Notes under the pieces: model-generated
Told to the model about the DNA's origin: nothing
Database searches by the model: none
What the model saw: only the letters and a program-made list of their open reading frames with translations
Position numbers and translations under genes: made by a program
Assembly: GCA_903831865.1 (NCBI GenBank)
Contig: CAIKZH010000013.1
Location: forward strand, 1-38,112
Reading direction: 5' to 3'
DNA length: 38,112 nt
DNA from: an uncultured Coriobacteriia bacterium
GTDB lineage: Bacteria > Actinomycetota > Coriobacteriia > Anaerosomatales > PALSA-660
Part shown: positions 1-7,956 of the stretch, in pieces
How the letters are laid out: each line of letters starts with the position of its first letter
How positions within the stretch are numbered: the first letter of the stretch is position 1

Positions 1-706
1 CGGTCACGGTCTCGCAGAGCGGCGCGATGCGCGCAGACAGCCCACCCGTGGCGACCACGGGCGTCTGCCTCCCGAGTTCATGCCACGTCCTGCGGACGAG
101 CCCGTCCACCTTGGCGGCCTCCCCGAGCAGCAGGCCCGCCTGAAGGCTCTGTCGGGTGTTGCGGCCGATCACGGTGCCCGGGTCCTCCAGGTCGACCTTG
201 CTCAGGCGCGCCGCGTGGGTGAAGAGTGCCTCGGCGCTTGTCTCTATCCCAGGGGCGATCGCCCCTCCGATGTACGCCCCGTCCTCGTCCACGACCTCGA
301 TCGTGGTGGCTGTCCCGAAGTCCACCACGACCACCGGCCCTCCGAAACGGGCGAGCGCGGCAACGCCGTTCGCGATACGGTCGGCGCCGATCTCGTGTGG
401 GTTGTCGTAGTGCAGGGGCATACCGGTCTTCAGACCCGGCCCGACGACCATGGGTTCGCGACCCGCCGCCGCCCGGGCCAGGTCGGTCCATGCATCGGTG
501 AGCCTTGGCACCACCGATGCGATCACGACGGTCTCAACAGACGCCCACTCGAACCCTCCGAGCGCCAGGAGTCCTCTCGAGCTCACCAAAAGCTCATCGG
601 CGGTGAGCTCCGCGTTCGACGAGACGCGCCAGTGCCCCGCGAGCGTCTCGTCATCGAAGAGGCCGATCACCGTCTGCGTATTCCCGATGTCCACACAGAG
701 GATCAT
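1..706 (-). CDS. coaX: Type III pantothenate kinase (partial, C-terminus beyond window edge)
   Basis: This enzyme phosphorylates pantothenate with ATP, the first step from pantothenate to coenzyme A, in the cytosol. The protein begins MILCVDIGNTQTVIGLF, the N-terminal phosphate-binding motif (DIGNT) of the type III family. Further in it carries DFGTATTIE and GGAIAPGI, both typical of CoaX and of the ASKHA fold. About 235 codons are visible. The family is about 255 residues, so some 20 C-terminal residues lie outside the window. The ATG at 704-706 is preceded by AGGAGA at a good distance. It is divergent from the two-component regulator at 843, with 136 bp between them. PanB and PanC, which make its substrate, are encoded a few kilobases away on the same strand. 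Confidence 0.93.
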   Translation of the reverse strand, partial: MILCVDIGNTQTVIGLFDDETLAGHWRVSSNAELTADELLVSSRGLLALGGFEWASVETVVIASVVPRLTDAWTDLARAAAGREPMVVGPGLKTGMPLHYDNPHEIGADRIANGVAALARFGGPVVVVDFGTATTIEVVDEDGAYIGGAIAPGIETSAEALFTHAARLSKVDLEDPGTVIGRNTRQSLQAGLLLGEAAKVDGLVRRTWHELGRQTPVVATGGLSARIAPLCETVT

Positions 707-795
707 GGCCGTCTCCTATGCTGTGCGCCCACGCCGCCGTTGCCCGGCTGTCATGCGAGCGTGCTCCCCGCGGCACCGAGACCGCCACGGTCCGA

Positions 796-804
796 TGCTA
801 TCAT
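796..804 (+). promoter_or_regulatory. Extended -10 promoter for the response regulator
   Basis: TGCTATCAT lies 38 bases upstream of the regulator start. It is a TGn extended -10 followed by TATCAT. I find no convincing -35 hexamer 16 to 18 bases upstream, which is common for extended -10 promoters. The same TGC-TAnnnT pattern precedes panB, the zinc-ribbon gene and livK. This is assigned by sequence only. Confidence 0.5.
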
Positions 805-842
805 CGCCGCTGGAAGCCAGCCCGTCCAAGGAGGCGCTGCGC

Positions 843-1553
843 ATGCACAATCCTCCTCGCGTACTCGTGGTCGACGACGAGGCCGCGATCCTCGAGTTCG
901 TCTCCTTCAACCTCCGCAAGGAGGGCTACGAGACCACGACGGCCAGCAATGGCGACGAGGCCCTCGCTCTCTCCGAGAAGGAATCCTTCGACCTGGTCGT
1001 GCTCGACATCATGCTGCCGGGCGCCGACGGCTTCGAGGTGTGCCGCACACTGCGCGCACGTGGCGTCGACATCCCCGTTCTGTTCCTCTCCGCCCGCGAT
1101 ACGGAGCTCGACAAGGTCGTCGGGCTCGAGCTGGGCGGCGACGACTACCTCGCCAAGCCCTTCGGCATCCGTGAGCTGCAGGCGCGCGTGAAGGCTCTGC
1201 TGCGCCGCGCGTCCGCTCCTCCGCGCTCGGGGGTCGTCGATGCGCAGCCCGGCGCGGTCTACGAGGCTGCCGGCATCCGCCTGGACGAGGACTCCCACGA
1301 GGCCTGCAACGGCGACGTGCCGATCGATCTCACTCCTCGCGAGTTCGAACTGCTCGCGAGCCTGATGCAGCACGCGGGCAAGGTGCTCTCCCGCGACCAG
1401 CTCCTCCGAGAGGCGTGGGGCTGGGAGATCGTCGTGGAGACGAAGACCGTCGACACGCACATCAAGCGGCTTCGCGACAAGCTCGAGGCGGCCGGCGTGG
1501 ACCCGGACGTCGTCGACACGGTGCGCGGGTACGGCTACCGCCTGAACGGCTGA
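843..1553 (+). CDS. OmpR/PhoB-family response regulator
   Basis: A 236-residue DNA-binding response regulator. The receiver domain (about 6-118) has the acidic pair D11/D12, the phosphoacceptor D55 (LVVLDIMLPG) and the conserved K105 in the DDYLAKPF motif. The C-terminal winged helix (about 140-235) has the family features LTPREFELL, VLSRDQLL and the terminal VRGYGYRL. The ATG at 843 follows an AAGGAGG ribosome binding site by about 8 bases. In-frame sequence upstream of it antisense to coaX is not part of the gene. The gene ends 10 bases before the histidine kinase and is surely co-transcribed with it. The target genes cannot be deduced. PhoP/PhoB-like is the nearest description. Confidence 0.95.
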   Translation: MHNPPRVLVVDDEAAILEFVSFNLRKEGYETTTASNGDEALALSEKESFDLVVLDIMLPGADGFEVCRTLRARGVDIPVLFLSARDTELDKVVGLELGGDDYLAKPFGIRELQARVKALLRRASAPPRSGVVDAQPGAVYEAAGIRLDEDSHEACNGDVPIDLTPREFELLASLMQHAGKVLSRDQLLREAWGWEIVVETKTVDTHIKRLRDKLEAAGVDPDVVDTVRGYGYRLNG

Positions 1554-1563
1554 CGGCATCCCC

Positions 1564-3003
1564 GTGCGCGGGTCCATCCGCACCCGCCTGCTCGCCGCGT
1601 TCCTGCTCGTCGCCGTGGCGGCCGCCGCGGCGCTCTCCATATACTCGCTGGCGGTCGTGGAGGCGTACGGCGTGCGCAGGCTGCAGGAGCGCCTCGACAC
1701 CGAGGCGCGTGTCTCTGCGGGACTCCTCTCCGCGGCCATCGGCACCATCGGCACGACGCACGTGGGCCCGTCGCTCGCGGCGGCCACCAGCAGGGCGCTG
1801 AAGCAGGCGGGCGCTGAAACGGCCACGCGGATCATCGTGGTGGACTCGACCGGTCGTGTCGTCGCCGACGGCGGCACCCCGAGCGTGATCGGCAGCGTCT
1901 ACTCCGCTCGGCCCGAGATCCGCAGCGCGCTGCGTGGCACGGAGGGGTCCGCGACTCGCTCTCTGTCCAACGGACGCCTTGCGCTGTTCGTGGCGGTGCC
2001 CATCAGCGCAGGTGGACATGTCGTCGGCGCCACCTACGTCTCGTCGACCACGTTCTCCGTGGCAACGCTCCTGCGCGACTACCGAGGTCAGCTCGCGCTG
2101 GTGGCGCTCGCCTTCCTGCTTGCCGCTCTTGTGCTGACCGAGGTCCTCACGCGCTGGCTGACCCGGCCTCTGCGCGACCTCCAGGTGAGCGCACGACGCC
2201 TCGCCACGGACCACTCGGTCCGTGTGCGCCCGGTGGGCCCACGCGAGACGCGCGAACTCGCTGCCGCATTCAATCAGCTCGCGGAAGAGATCGAGACCTC
2301 CTCCGACGAGCTTCACGAGGAGGAGCGACGCAAGTCACGCTTCGTCTCCGACGTGAGCCACGAGCTGCGGTCCCCGCTCACGGGGATCCGTCTGGCGGCC
2401 GAGACCCTCCTCGACAACGAGGTGGGCGCCGAGGATCAGCAGCGCTTCCTCGCGACCATCATCCGCGAGGCGGACCGTCTCACGGGGCTCGCCAACGACC
2501 TCCTCGAGCTCCAGCGCATCGAAGGGGCGACCGGCGAGCTGCCGCTCGGGCGCGTCGACCTGCGACGCGCCGCCACTCTTGCGGTGGAGGCGAACGATCC
2601 CGTCGCGGCCGACAGAGGGGTCGCCGTGACGGTGGAAGGCAGGGCTCCCGAGGTCCTGGGCGCGGCCGACCGGCTTCAGCAGGTGGTCGGCAACCTGGTC
2701 GACAACGCCACGCGGCACACGCCGGCCGGTGGCCACGTGAGGGTCATCCTGTCCGGCGAGGCAGGGTGGGCTGTGCTCCGCGTCGTCGACGAGGGGCCGG
2801 GCATCCCGCCCGCGGATCTGGCGAACCTCTTCGAGCGCTTCTGGCGCGCGCAGTACTCGCGCGACCGGGCGACTGGAGGCGCGGGACTGGGACTCGCGAT
2901 CGTTCGTGCGATAGTCGCCTCGCACGGGGGCACGATCGAGGCAGCGAACCGCCCCGAAGGCGGGGCGGCCTTCACCGTCCGCCTTCCCTCCCTGCGCGAC
3001 TGA
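1564..3003 (+). CDS. HAMP-domain sensor histidine kinase
   Basis: A 479-residue membrane sensor kinase paired with the regulator just upstream. A first membrane helix (about 7-29) is followed by an extracytoplasmic region of about 150 residues, a second helix (about 178-198), a HAMP linker, a HisKA domain with phosphoacceptor H266 in SHELRSPLTG, and an ATPase domain. The ATPase domain shows the N-box NLVDNATRHTP, the G1 box VDEGPGIP and the G2 box GAGLGLAIV. It starts with GTG at 1564, 10 bases after the regulator stop. The sensor part lacks a motif I recognise, so the stimulus is unknown. Its 3' end overlaps the convergent bioY gene by 32 bases. Confidence 0.94.
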   Translation: MRGSIRTRLLAAFLLVAVAAAAALSIYSLAVVEAYGVRRLQERLDTEARVSAGLLSAAIGTIGTTHVGPSLAAATSRALKQAGAETATRIIVVDSTGRVVADGGTPSVIGSVYSARPEIRSALRGTEGSATRSLSNGRLALFVAVPISAGGHVVGATYVSSTTFSVATLLRDYRGQLALVALAFLLAALVLTEVLTRWLTRPLRDLQVSARRLATDHSVRVRPVGPRETRELAAAFNQLAEEIETSSDELHEEERRKSRFVSDVSHELRSPLTGIRLAAETLLDNEVGAEDQQRFLATIIREADRLTGLANDLLELQRIEGATGELPLGRVDLRRAATLAVEANDPVAADRGVAVTVEGRAPEVLGAADRLQQVVGNLVDNATRHTPAGGHVRVILSGEAGWAVLRVVDEGPGIPPADLANLFERFWRAQYSRDRATGGAGLGLAIVRAIVASHGGTIEAANRPEGGAAFTVRLPSLRD

Positions 3004-3568
3004 CCGGCGTCTGGGCCCGTGCCGCCCTTCGCACCACCGGAGCAAGGCCCACCGCCACCGCAGCCTTCACCGCGTCCGGCACGATGAACGGGGCGACTCC
3101 CGCGAAGAACGCCGCCGACGCCCCAAGGTGCGCCACCGCTGCGAGCTGCGCCCAGCCGCACGCGTAGATGATCAGGATCACCACGATGCCGACGATCGCG
3201 TCGCCCCACCAGCGCGGCCGCAGGCGCTGGCCGGCGAGGCGACCCAGCGCGGCGCCGACCACGGCTCCTATGAAGAAGCCGACGAGGTAACCGCCGGTGG
3301 GACCGATGAGCACGCCGAGCCCGCCGCGCGCACCCGCGAACACAGGGAGACCGAGTGCCCCGACGAGAAGGTACGTGCCGACTGCCAGCGCCGCCCAGCC
3401 GGGCGGGACGAGCAGGGCGATCAGCACGACCACGAACACCTGAGCCGTCAATGGCACCGTCCCGATGGGGACGGCGATCACAGCGGAGACCGCGAGGAGC
3501 GCGGCGAGCAGAGCAGCGGTCGTGACGCGCCGGGCGGCCGAGGCGACCATGGGTCGTGGTGGGTTCAC
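2972..3568 (-). CDS. bioY: BioY biotin transporter, substrate-binding (S) component
   Basis: An integral membrane protein of 198 residues that captures biotin for an energy-coupling factor (ECF) transporter. No ECF ATPase or T component is encoded in this window. The sequence has about six membrane segments and the BioY-like stretch GPTGGYLVGF near residue 90, plus the AQVFVVVLIALLVPPGWA region typical of the family. I chose the GTG at 3566-3568 because AAGGGAGAAG precedes it closely. A longer in-frame ATG at 3650-3652 would place the start inside the BirA-type box. It follows birA on the same strand but has its own promoter and an overlapping inverted repeat, which indicates biotin-responsive control. 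Its 3' end overlaps the histidine kinase gene. Confidence 0.9.
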   Translation of the reverse strand: MNPPRPMVASAARRVTTAALLAALLAVSAVIAVPIGTVPLTAQVFVVVLIALLVPPGWAALAVGTYLLVGALGLPVFAGARGGLGVLIGPTGGYLVGFFIGAVVGAALGRLAGQRLRPRWWGDAIVGIVVILIIYACGWAQLAAVAHLGASAAFFAGVAPFIVPDAVKAAVAVGLAPVVRRAARAQTPVSRAGREGGR

Positions 3569-3635
3569 GTCTTCTCCCTTGAGGTGCGGTCCCCCATGGG
3601 CCCACGAAGCGCCGCATCGGTCCGGCGTCCACGAT

Positions 3636-3662
3636 GTGAACCCATGAAGCAAATCGGTTCAC
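3636..3662. promoter_or_regulatory. BirA-type operator in the bioY promoter
   Basis: A perfect 7-bp inverted repeat, GTGAACC and GGTTCAC, separated by 13 bases. It resembles the known BirA box, TTGTAAACC with 14 to 15 bases to GGTTTACAA, in its inner AACC/GGTT arms. It directly overlaps the downstream end of the bioY -10 element. The BirA encoded next door retains a DNA-binding domain, so repression by biotinylated BirA is the natural reading. The spacing is one or two bases shorter than in the classical operators, so the assignment is an inference. Confidence 0.62.
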
Positions 3663-3690
3663 GGTAGCCGAGAGCGCCGTGGCGGGTCAA
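3661..3690 (-). promoter_or_regulatory. bioY promoter
   Basis: On the minus strand there is a -35 element TTGACC (3685-3690) and, 18 bases on, a -10 element TACCGT (3661-3666), which fits the actinobacterial TAnnnT form. The BirA-type repeat begins within this -10 element, so a bound repressor would block RNA polymerase. The promoter lies between the birA stop and the bioY start. Confidence 0.6.
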
Positions 3691-3728
3691 CGGCGCATTT
3701 GGCCGAGGCGTGGATCGCAGACGCCGCG

Positions 3729-4715
3729 TCACGCCGTCGGCGCGCGCCTCAGCGTGACATCGCCCGCAACGACAGGTACGCGCCTGCCCTCGCAGAGGAC
3801 GACCAGGCGCCCCTGCTCGTCGACCCCCTCGGCGCGGCCGGCGACCAGCGTCACGCCCGCCGCGTCAGAGACCGTGACGTCTCGCCCGTTCAGCCATGCG
3901 CGGCGGTCGTATTCCGCGTGCAGCGGTCCGAACCCTCCGCGCTGCCACGCCCGGTACGCGTCGGCGATGCCATCGAGGACGGCAGCCGCGGCCTTCGCGA
4001 GCGGCACGCGACCTCCGGTCAGCGCGTCAAGGCCCACGGCGCCCTCGACGCGGATCGTCCTGCGAACGTTGACGCCGACACCCGCCACGATCCAGGCGAC
4101 CCTCCACGCCTCGGTGAGTCCTTCGAGCAGGACTCCGGCGACCTTCCGACCCTCGCCGTCGAGGACATCGTTGGGCCACTTCAGCTTCGTATCGACACCG
4201 AGACCGGCGATACCGCGGGCCACGCCGAGTCCCACGACCAGGGGCAACACGACGGACGCCGGGGTCTCCACAGCCGGACGGAGCACGACCGAGGCGTAGA
4301 CCCCGCCCCTGGGTGAGGCCCAGTCACGGCCGAGCCGTCCCCGACCGGCCGTTTGCGCCGATGCGAGGACGCATGTGCCCTCCCCTGCGCCGGCGCGAGC
4401 CAGGGCCCGAGCGTCGTCGTTCGTCGAAGCGGTCGAGCCCCCGCCGACGAGTCGCGAGTAGAAGCCCGATCGCAGCAGCGGTGCGACCTCCGAGGGCAGC
4501 GGCGCATCCGGGACGGCGAGCAGGGTGTAGCCTTCGCCCCTGCGAGCGCCGATCCCGTAGCCGAGCGTGCGGAGCGCGGCGACATGTTTGCGGACGGCGA
4601 CCCGGCTCACACCGAGCACCTCGGCGAGCATCTGCCCTGACACCGGCCCGGACGCGGCGCGCAGACGTGCGAGCACCAGGGCCCGCCGCTCCTGCGCCTC
4701 GCCGGGGCCCGTCAT
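3729..4715 (-). CDS. birA: Bifunctional biotin-protein ligase / biotin operon repressor BirA
   Basis: BirA activates biotin as biotinyl-AMP and attaches it to carboxylase carrier domains. The group II form also represses biotin genes. This 328-residue protein has an N-terminal winged helix (about 10-68; SGQMLAEVLGVSRVAVRKHV) and a catalytic domain with GRGRLGRDW (biotinyl-AMP loop), KWPNDVL and KVAGVLLEG. A small C-terminal domain (about 280-326) follows. The ATG at 4713-4715 overlaps the stop of the upstream membrane protein gene as ATGA, so translation is coupled. In-frame sequence upstream of it belongs to that neighbour in another frame. The HTH domain is consistent with the operator seen before bioY. 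Confidence 0.95.
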   Translation of the reverse strand: MTGPGEAQERRALVLARLRAASGPVSGQMLAEVLGVSRVAVRKHVAALRTLGYGIGARRGEGYTLLAVPDAPLPSEVAPLLRSGFYSRLVGGGSTASTNDDARALARAGAGEGTCVLASAQTAGRGRLGRDWASPRGGVYASVVLRPAVETPASVVLPLVVGLGVARGIAGLGVDTKLKWPNDVLDGEGRKVAGVLLEGLTEAWRVAWIVAGVGVNVRRTIRVEGAVGLDALTGGRVPLAKAAAAVLDGIADAYRAWQRGGFGPLHAEYDRRAWLNGRDVTVSDAAGVTLVAGRAEGVDEQGRLVVLCEGRRVPVVAGDVTLRRAPTA

Positions 4716-5257
4716 CCGTCGTCCCCTTCGTCGATCGCCAGAGCTTCCCACCGCCGCCACAGAGACTCCCTCGGCCACAGGAAGGCCCACAGCGCGTAGC
4801 TCACACCGGCTGTGGCGAGCACAGGCAACATCGAGCGGGCGAGCACCGTCCCCACGAACCCGAGCAGCGACGCCATCTCGACGCTCAGACACCCTGCGAT
4901 CGAGGCGGTCGCGAACGCGGCATGCAGAGCGCCGTCGGAAGCGTAGGCAGGGCGCCCTGCGCGACGCTGCGCGATGGCGACCCGCGCCATGCGATCGCGC
5001 TGCGACGGGGCGAACAGCAGCAGCGCGATCGCGACGAGCCCGAAGACGACCGCCAGCGCGACCTCGATACCACTGGCGGCACGCGCGCCCGGACGGAGCA
5101 CCCAGGCGAGACCGATCGCACCGAAGACGACAGGAAACAGGAGGAATGCGCCGCAGACGAGGCGAGCGGTCCGCAGTCGCCCGGCGGGCGTGGTGGCACG
5201 AAGCCGGCGCAGCCGGAGCCGTTCCTCGGCGGCCGCACTGCGACGCCGTCGAGCCAC
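4712..5257 (-). CDS. Four-helix membrane protein of unknown function
   Basis: A 181-residue protein with a basic N-terminus (MARRRRS) and about four hydrophobic segments at residues 33-54, 63-83, 109-138 and 142-160, ending in an acidic tail. I do not recognise the family. The start is taken as GTG at 5255-5257, three bases after the nadC stop, with no strong ribosome binding site, so it probably relies on coupling to nadC. Its stop overlaps the birA start. Its place inside a tightly packed NAD/pantothenate/biotin operon suggests constant co-expression with these genes, but gives no specific role. Confidence 0.75.
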   Translation of the reverse strand: MARRRRSAAAEERLRLRRLRATTPAGRLRTARLVCGAFLLFPVVFGAIGLAWVLRPGARAASGIEVALAVVFGLVAIALLLFAPSQRDRMARVAIAQRRAGRPAYASDGALHAAFATASIAGCLSVEMASLLGFVGTVLARSMLPVLATAGVSYALWAFLWPRESLWRRWEALAIDEGDDG

Positions 5258-5260
5258 GGC

Positions 5261-6172
5261 TCAGCCCGCGCTCTCGTCGAGGCCGATGTCCAGAGGCCCG
5301 GCCAGGGTGATCGCACTCGTGCTCACACGGTCCACTCCGGCCGCGGCGATACGAGCCAGCCTCTCGAGTGTGATGCCTCCCGACGCCTCAGTGAGACATC
5401 GGCCGCCCTTCGGCGTCGCCTCCCTGACCGTTGCGACGGCGAGGGCGAGCGTCGCGTCGTCCATGTTGTCGAGCAGGACCATGTCGGCCCCGGCGCGCGC
5501 GGCCTCGGCCGCCTGCGCCAAGGAGTCCGCCTCCACCTCGACCGTCAGCGTCGGGTGCCGCTCGCGCGCACGCCTCACGGCGGCTGTTATCCCTCCAGCC
5601 GCGGTGATGTGGTTGTCCTTGAGGAGCACCATGTCGAAGAGACCGATGCGATGGTTCGTGCCTCCTCCGACCACCACGGCGTACTTGGAGAGAGCCCGGA
5701 GGCCAGGGAGCGTCTTGCGCGTGTCCACCACCGCAAGTCCGGGCCCCGCGTTCTTCACCCAAAGCGCCGTGGCCGTCGCTATCCCGCTGAGGACCGAGAC
5801 GAGATCGAGCGCGCTCCGCTCTCCCGCGAGCACCACCCGCGCCCGACCGTCCACCTCCATGAGCGCCTCGCCGGCAGCAACGGCGGTCCCTTCCGCGACA
5901 AGTGGGAAGCAATCGGGGTCCTCGACGCCGGCAGCAGAGGCGAGAGCCGACCAGGTGCGCTGCGCCACGGGCAGGCCGCAGACGACCCCTGCCTGGCGTG
6001 CGCGCAGCACCCCGGCGAGTCGCGCGCTGTCGGGCAGCAGCGACCCGGTGACGTCGCGGTCCAACACGCCCGGCTCGTGCCTCGCCAGCGACTCCGGCGC
6101 GAGACCCAGGTCCTCGGCGAGCGCGGCGGCGATCACCAACGTCGTGTCGGGCAGGCCGAAGAGCGCGCTCAC
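5261..6172 (-). CDS. nadC: Nicotinate-nucleotide pyrophosphorylase (quinolinate phosphoribosyltransferase)
   Basis: NadC converts quinolinate and PRPP to nicotinate mononucleotide, CO2 and pyrophosphate, completing de novo synthesis of the NAD ring. The protein (303 residues) has the family motifs DTRKTLPGLR, GGGTNHRIGLFDMVLLKDNH, VEVEADSL and the C-terminal EASGGITLERL (GGI loop), ending with STSAIT. I place the start at GTG 6170-6172, which overlaps the nadB stop as GTGA and gives VSALFGLPDTTL as N-terminus. The longer open frame into nadB is not genuine. It is the fifth gene of the panB-panC-nadA-nadB-nadC run. Confidence 0.95.
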   Translation of the reverse strand: MSALFGLPDTTLVIAAALAEDLGLAPESLARHEPGVLDRDVTGSLLPDSARLAGVLRARQAGVVCGLPVAQRTWSALASAAGVEDPDCFPLVAEGTAVAAGEALMEVDGRARVVLAGERSALDLVSVLSGIATATALWVKNAGPGLAVVDTRKTLPGLRALSKYAVVVGGGTNHRIGLFDMVLLKDNHITAAGGITAAVRRARERHPTLTVEVEADSLAQAAEAARAGADMVLLDNMDDATLALAVATVREATPKGGRCLTEASGGITLERLARIAAAGVDRVSTSAITLAGPLDIGLDESAG

Positions 6173-7956
6173 GAATGCGCCTCCCCGCCCGGCGGCTCCC
6201 ACAGCACCTGACCGGCGCGCGGTCGCGCCGCCTCCAGGCGCGGCTTCGCCCCCCGCCGCCACACGGTGTGCACTCGCCAGTGCGCGTCGTCCCGGGCCGG
6301 GAAGTCGTTCCTCCAGTGCGCGCCGCGACTCTCGGTCCTGTAGCGGGCGGCATGGGCGGTGAGCGTGGCCAGGGTCACCATGTTCAGGACCTCGAGCTCC
6401 CGCGCGCTGCTCACGCCCGACTCGAGCAGAGGCGAGCACATGTCGTCCAGCAGGCTCGCGGCTGCGGCAAGCCCCTCCTCATCCCTCGTCACTCCCACCA
6501 TCTCGCTCATGAGGCGCTGGATCGTGGCGCGCGCACCCGTGAGCGAGAGCGGCCGCGCCTCCAGCCCGTCGTCCTCCACGGCGATGCGCAGCGAAGGATC
6601 CTCCCCGCTGTCCTTCAGCGTCCGCACGATCCGGCGCGAGAGGACCAGCCCCTCGAGCAGTGAGTTGGATGCGAGCCGGTTCGCTCCGTGAAGGCCCGAG
6701 CAGGCGCACTCGCCCGACGCATAGAGCCCGGGCACGCTCGTCCGCCCATCGATGTCCACACGGATGCCGCCGATCGCATAGTGCGCGGCGGGAGCGACCG
6801 GTACCAGGTCGCGGGAGAGATCGTAGCCCGCCTCCAGGCAGGTCTCGAAGATCATCGGGAAGCGAGCACGCAGCACCGGCTCGCCCAGATGACGCGCGTC
6901 CAGCCACACGTTCGCCCGCCCGCATCGGCGCATGACCTTCACGATCTCGCGGCTGACCACGTCGCGAGGCGCCAGCTCCGCGAGCGGATGGACGCCGAGC
7001 ATGAAGCGCTTCTCGTCGCAGTCGAGCAGGTAAGCGCCTTCGCCTCGCAGCGCTTCAGTGATCAGGAACTTCGGGCTCGCCGCCGAGTCGAACGCCGTCG
7101 GGTGGAACTGCACGAACTCGAGGTCCGCGAGCTCAGCACCTGCGCGCCACGCCGCTGCGACACCATCTCCGGTGGCGATGGTCGGGTTCGTCGTGACCGA
7201 GAAGAGCTGCCCGGACCCGCCCGTGGCCAGCACGACGGAGTCGGCCCAGAACACCTCGAGGCGCTGGCTGATGGGATCGTGGATGAGGGCGCCGACGCAT
7301 CTCTCGCCGGCGGTGAGGATGTCGACGAGGAAGCGCTCCTCGAAGATGGCCACGCCTTCAGCCCCGCGCACCCTCGCCGAGAGCGTGTTCTGGATCTCCG
7401 CTCCGGTGGCGTCGCCGGAGTGAAGCACGCGAGGCAGCGAGTGGCCGCCTTCGCGGTGAAGGTCGACCGCGCCGGACGCCTCGTGGTCGAAGTCCACGCC
7501 CATCGCCACCAGGTCGCGCAGCGCCAGGGCGGCCTCGCTCACGATCGCCTGCACGACGTCCTCATCGCACAGACCCGCGCCCACGACCAGCGTGTCCGCA
7601 AGGTGGAGCTCGACGGAGTCGGCCTCCCCCACGGCGCCGGCGATGCCGCCCTGCGCGTACCAGGTGCTCGTCTCCGTGATCCGCGCCTTGGTGACGAGGT
7701 GCACGCTCCGACCGGCGGCCGCGGCCCCCAGCGCCGCGGTGAGACCGGCGATACCGCTGCCTATCACGAGCACGTCGGCGCGCTGCTGCACGAGGTCGTC
7801 GGTGTCGAACCCCCGCAGGTAGCGCCTGCCGAGGGCCTCGGGCAGCCGGCGATGGCGCGTCGGCTGGGGCTCAGGCGAGGCGATCGGCACCGGTGGTTGG
7901 CCGGCGGGATGCGTGCGCCTTGGACGAGGCGACGGTTCCTCCACGACGCCCCTCAC
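6169..7956 (-). CDS. nadB: L-aspartate oxidase
   Basis: NadB oxidises L-aspartate to iminoaspartate with FAD, using oxygen or fumarate as acceptor, and supplies NadA. The flavoprotein shows the FAD dinucleotide fold VLVIGSGIAGLTAAL, STWYAQGGIA, GHSLPRVLHSGDATG, FVQFHPTA, PAAHYAIGGIRVD and GLYASGECACSGLHGANRLA. The start at GTG 7954-7956 overlaps the nadA stop as GTGA, like the other junctions here, and yields 595 residues. That leaves about 50 residues ahead of the FAD motif, longer than usual for NadB. GTG at 7942-7944 or 7789-7791 are alternatives. The family is usually about 530 residues, so the true start may be internal. Confidence 0.93.
   Translation of the reverse strand: MRGVVEEPSPRPRRTHPAGQPPVPIASPEPQPTRHRRLPEALGRRYLRGFDTDDLVQQRADVLVIGSGIAGLTAALGAAAAGRSVHLVTKARITETSTWYAQGGIAGAVGEADSVELHLADTLVVGAGLCDEDVVQAIVSEAALALRDLVAMGVDFDHEASGAVDLHREGGHSLPRVLHSGDATGAEIQNTLSARVRGAEGVAIFEERFLVDILTAGERCVGALIHDPISQRLEVFWADSVVLATGGSGQLFSVTTNPTIATGDGVAAAWRAGAELADLEFVQFHPTAFDSAASPKFLITEALRGEGAYLLDCDEKRFMLGVHPLAELAPRDVVSREIVKVMRRCGRANVWLDARHLGEPVLRARFPMIFETCLEAGYDLSRDLVPVAPAAHYAIGGIRVDIDGRTSVPGLYASGECACSGLHGANRLASNSLLEGLVLSRRIVRTLKDSGEDPSLRIAVEDDGLEARPLSLTGARATIQRLMSEMVGVTRDEEGLAAAASLLDDMCSPLLESGVSSARELEVLNMVTLATLTAHAARYRTESRGAHWRNDFPARDDAHWRVHTVWRRGAKPRLEAARPRAGQVLWEPPGGEAHS

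Noticed and set aside
3562-3568. Extra GGTTCAC half-site at the bioY start codon
   Set aside because: There is no partner arm at the right distance, and it falls in the coding start (GTGAACCCACC), so it is probably chance.
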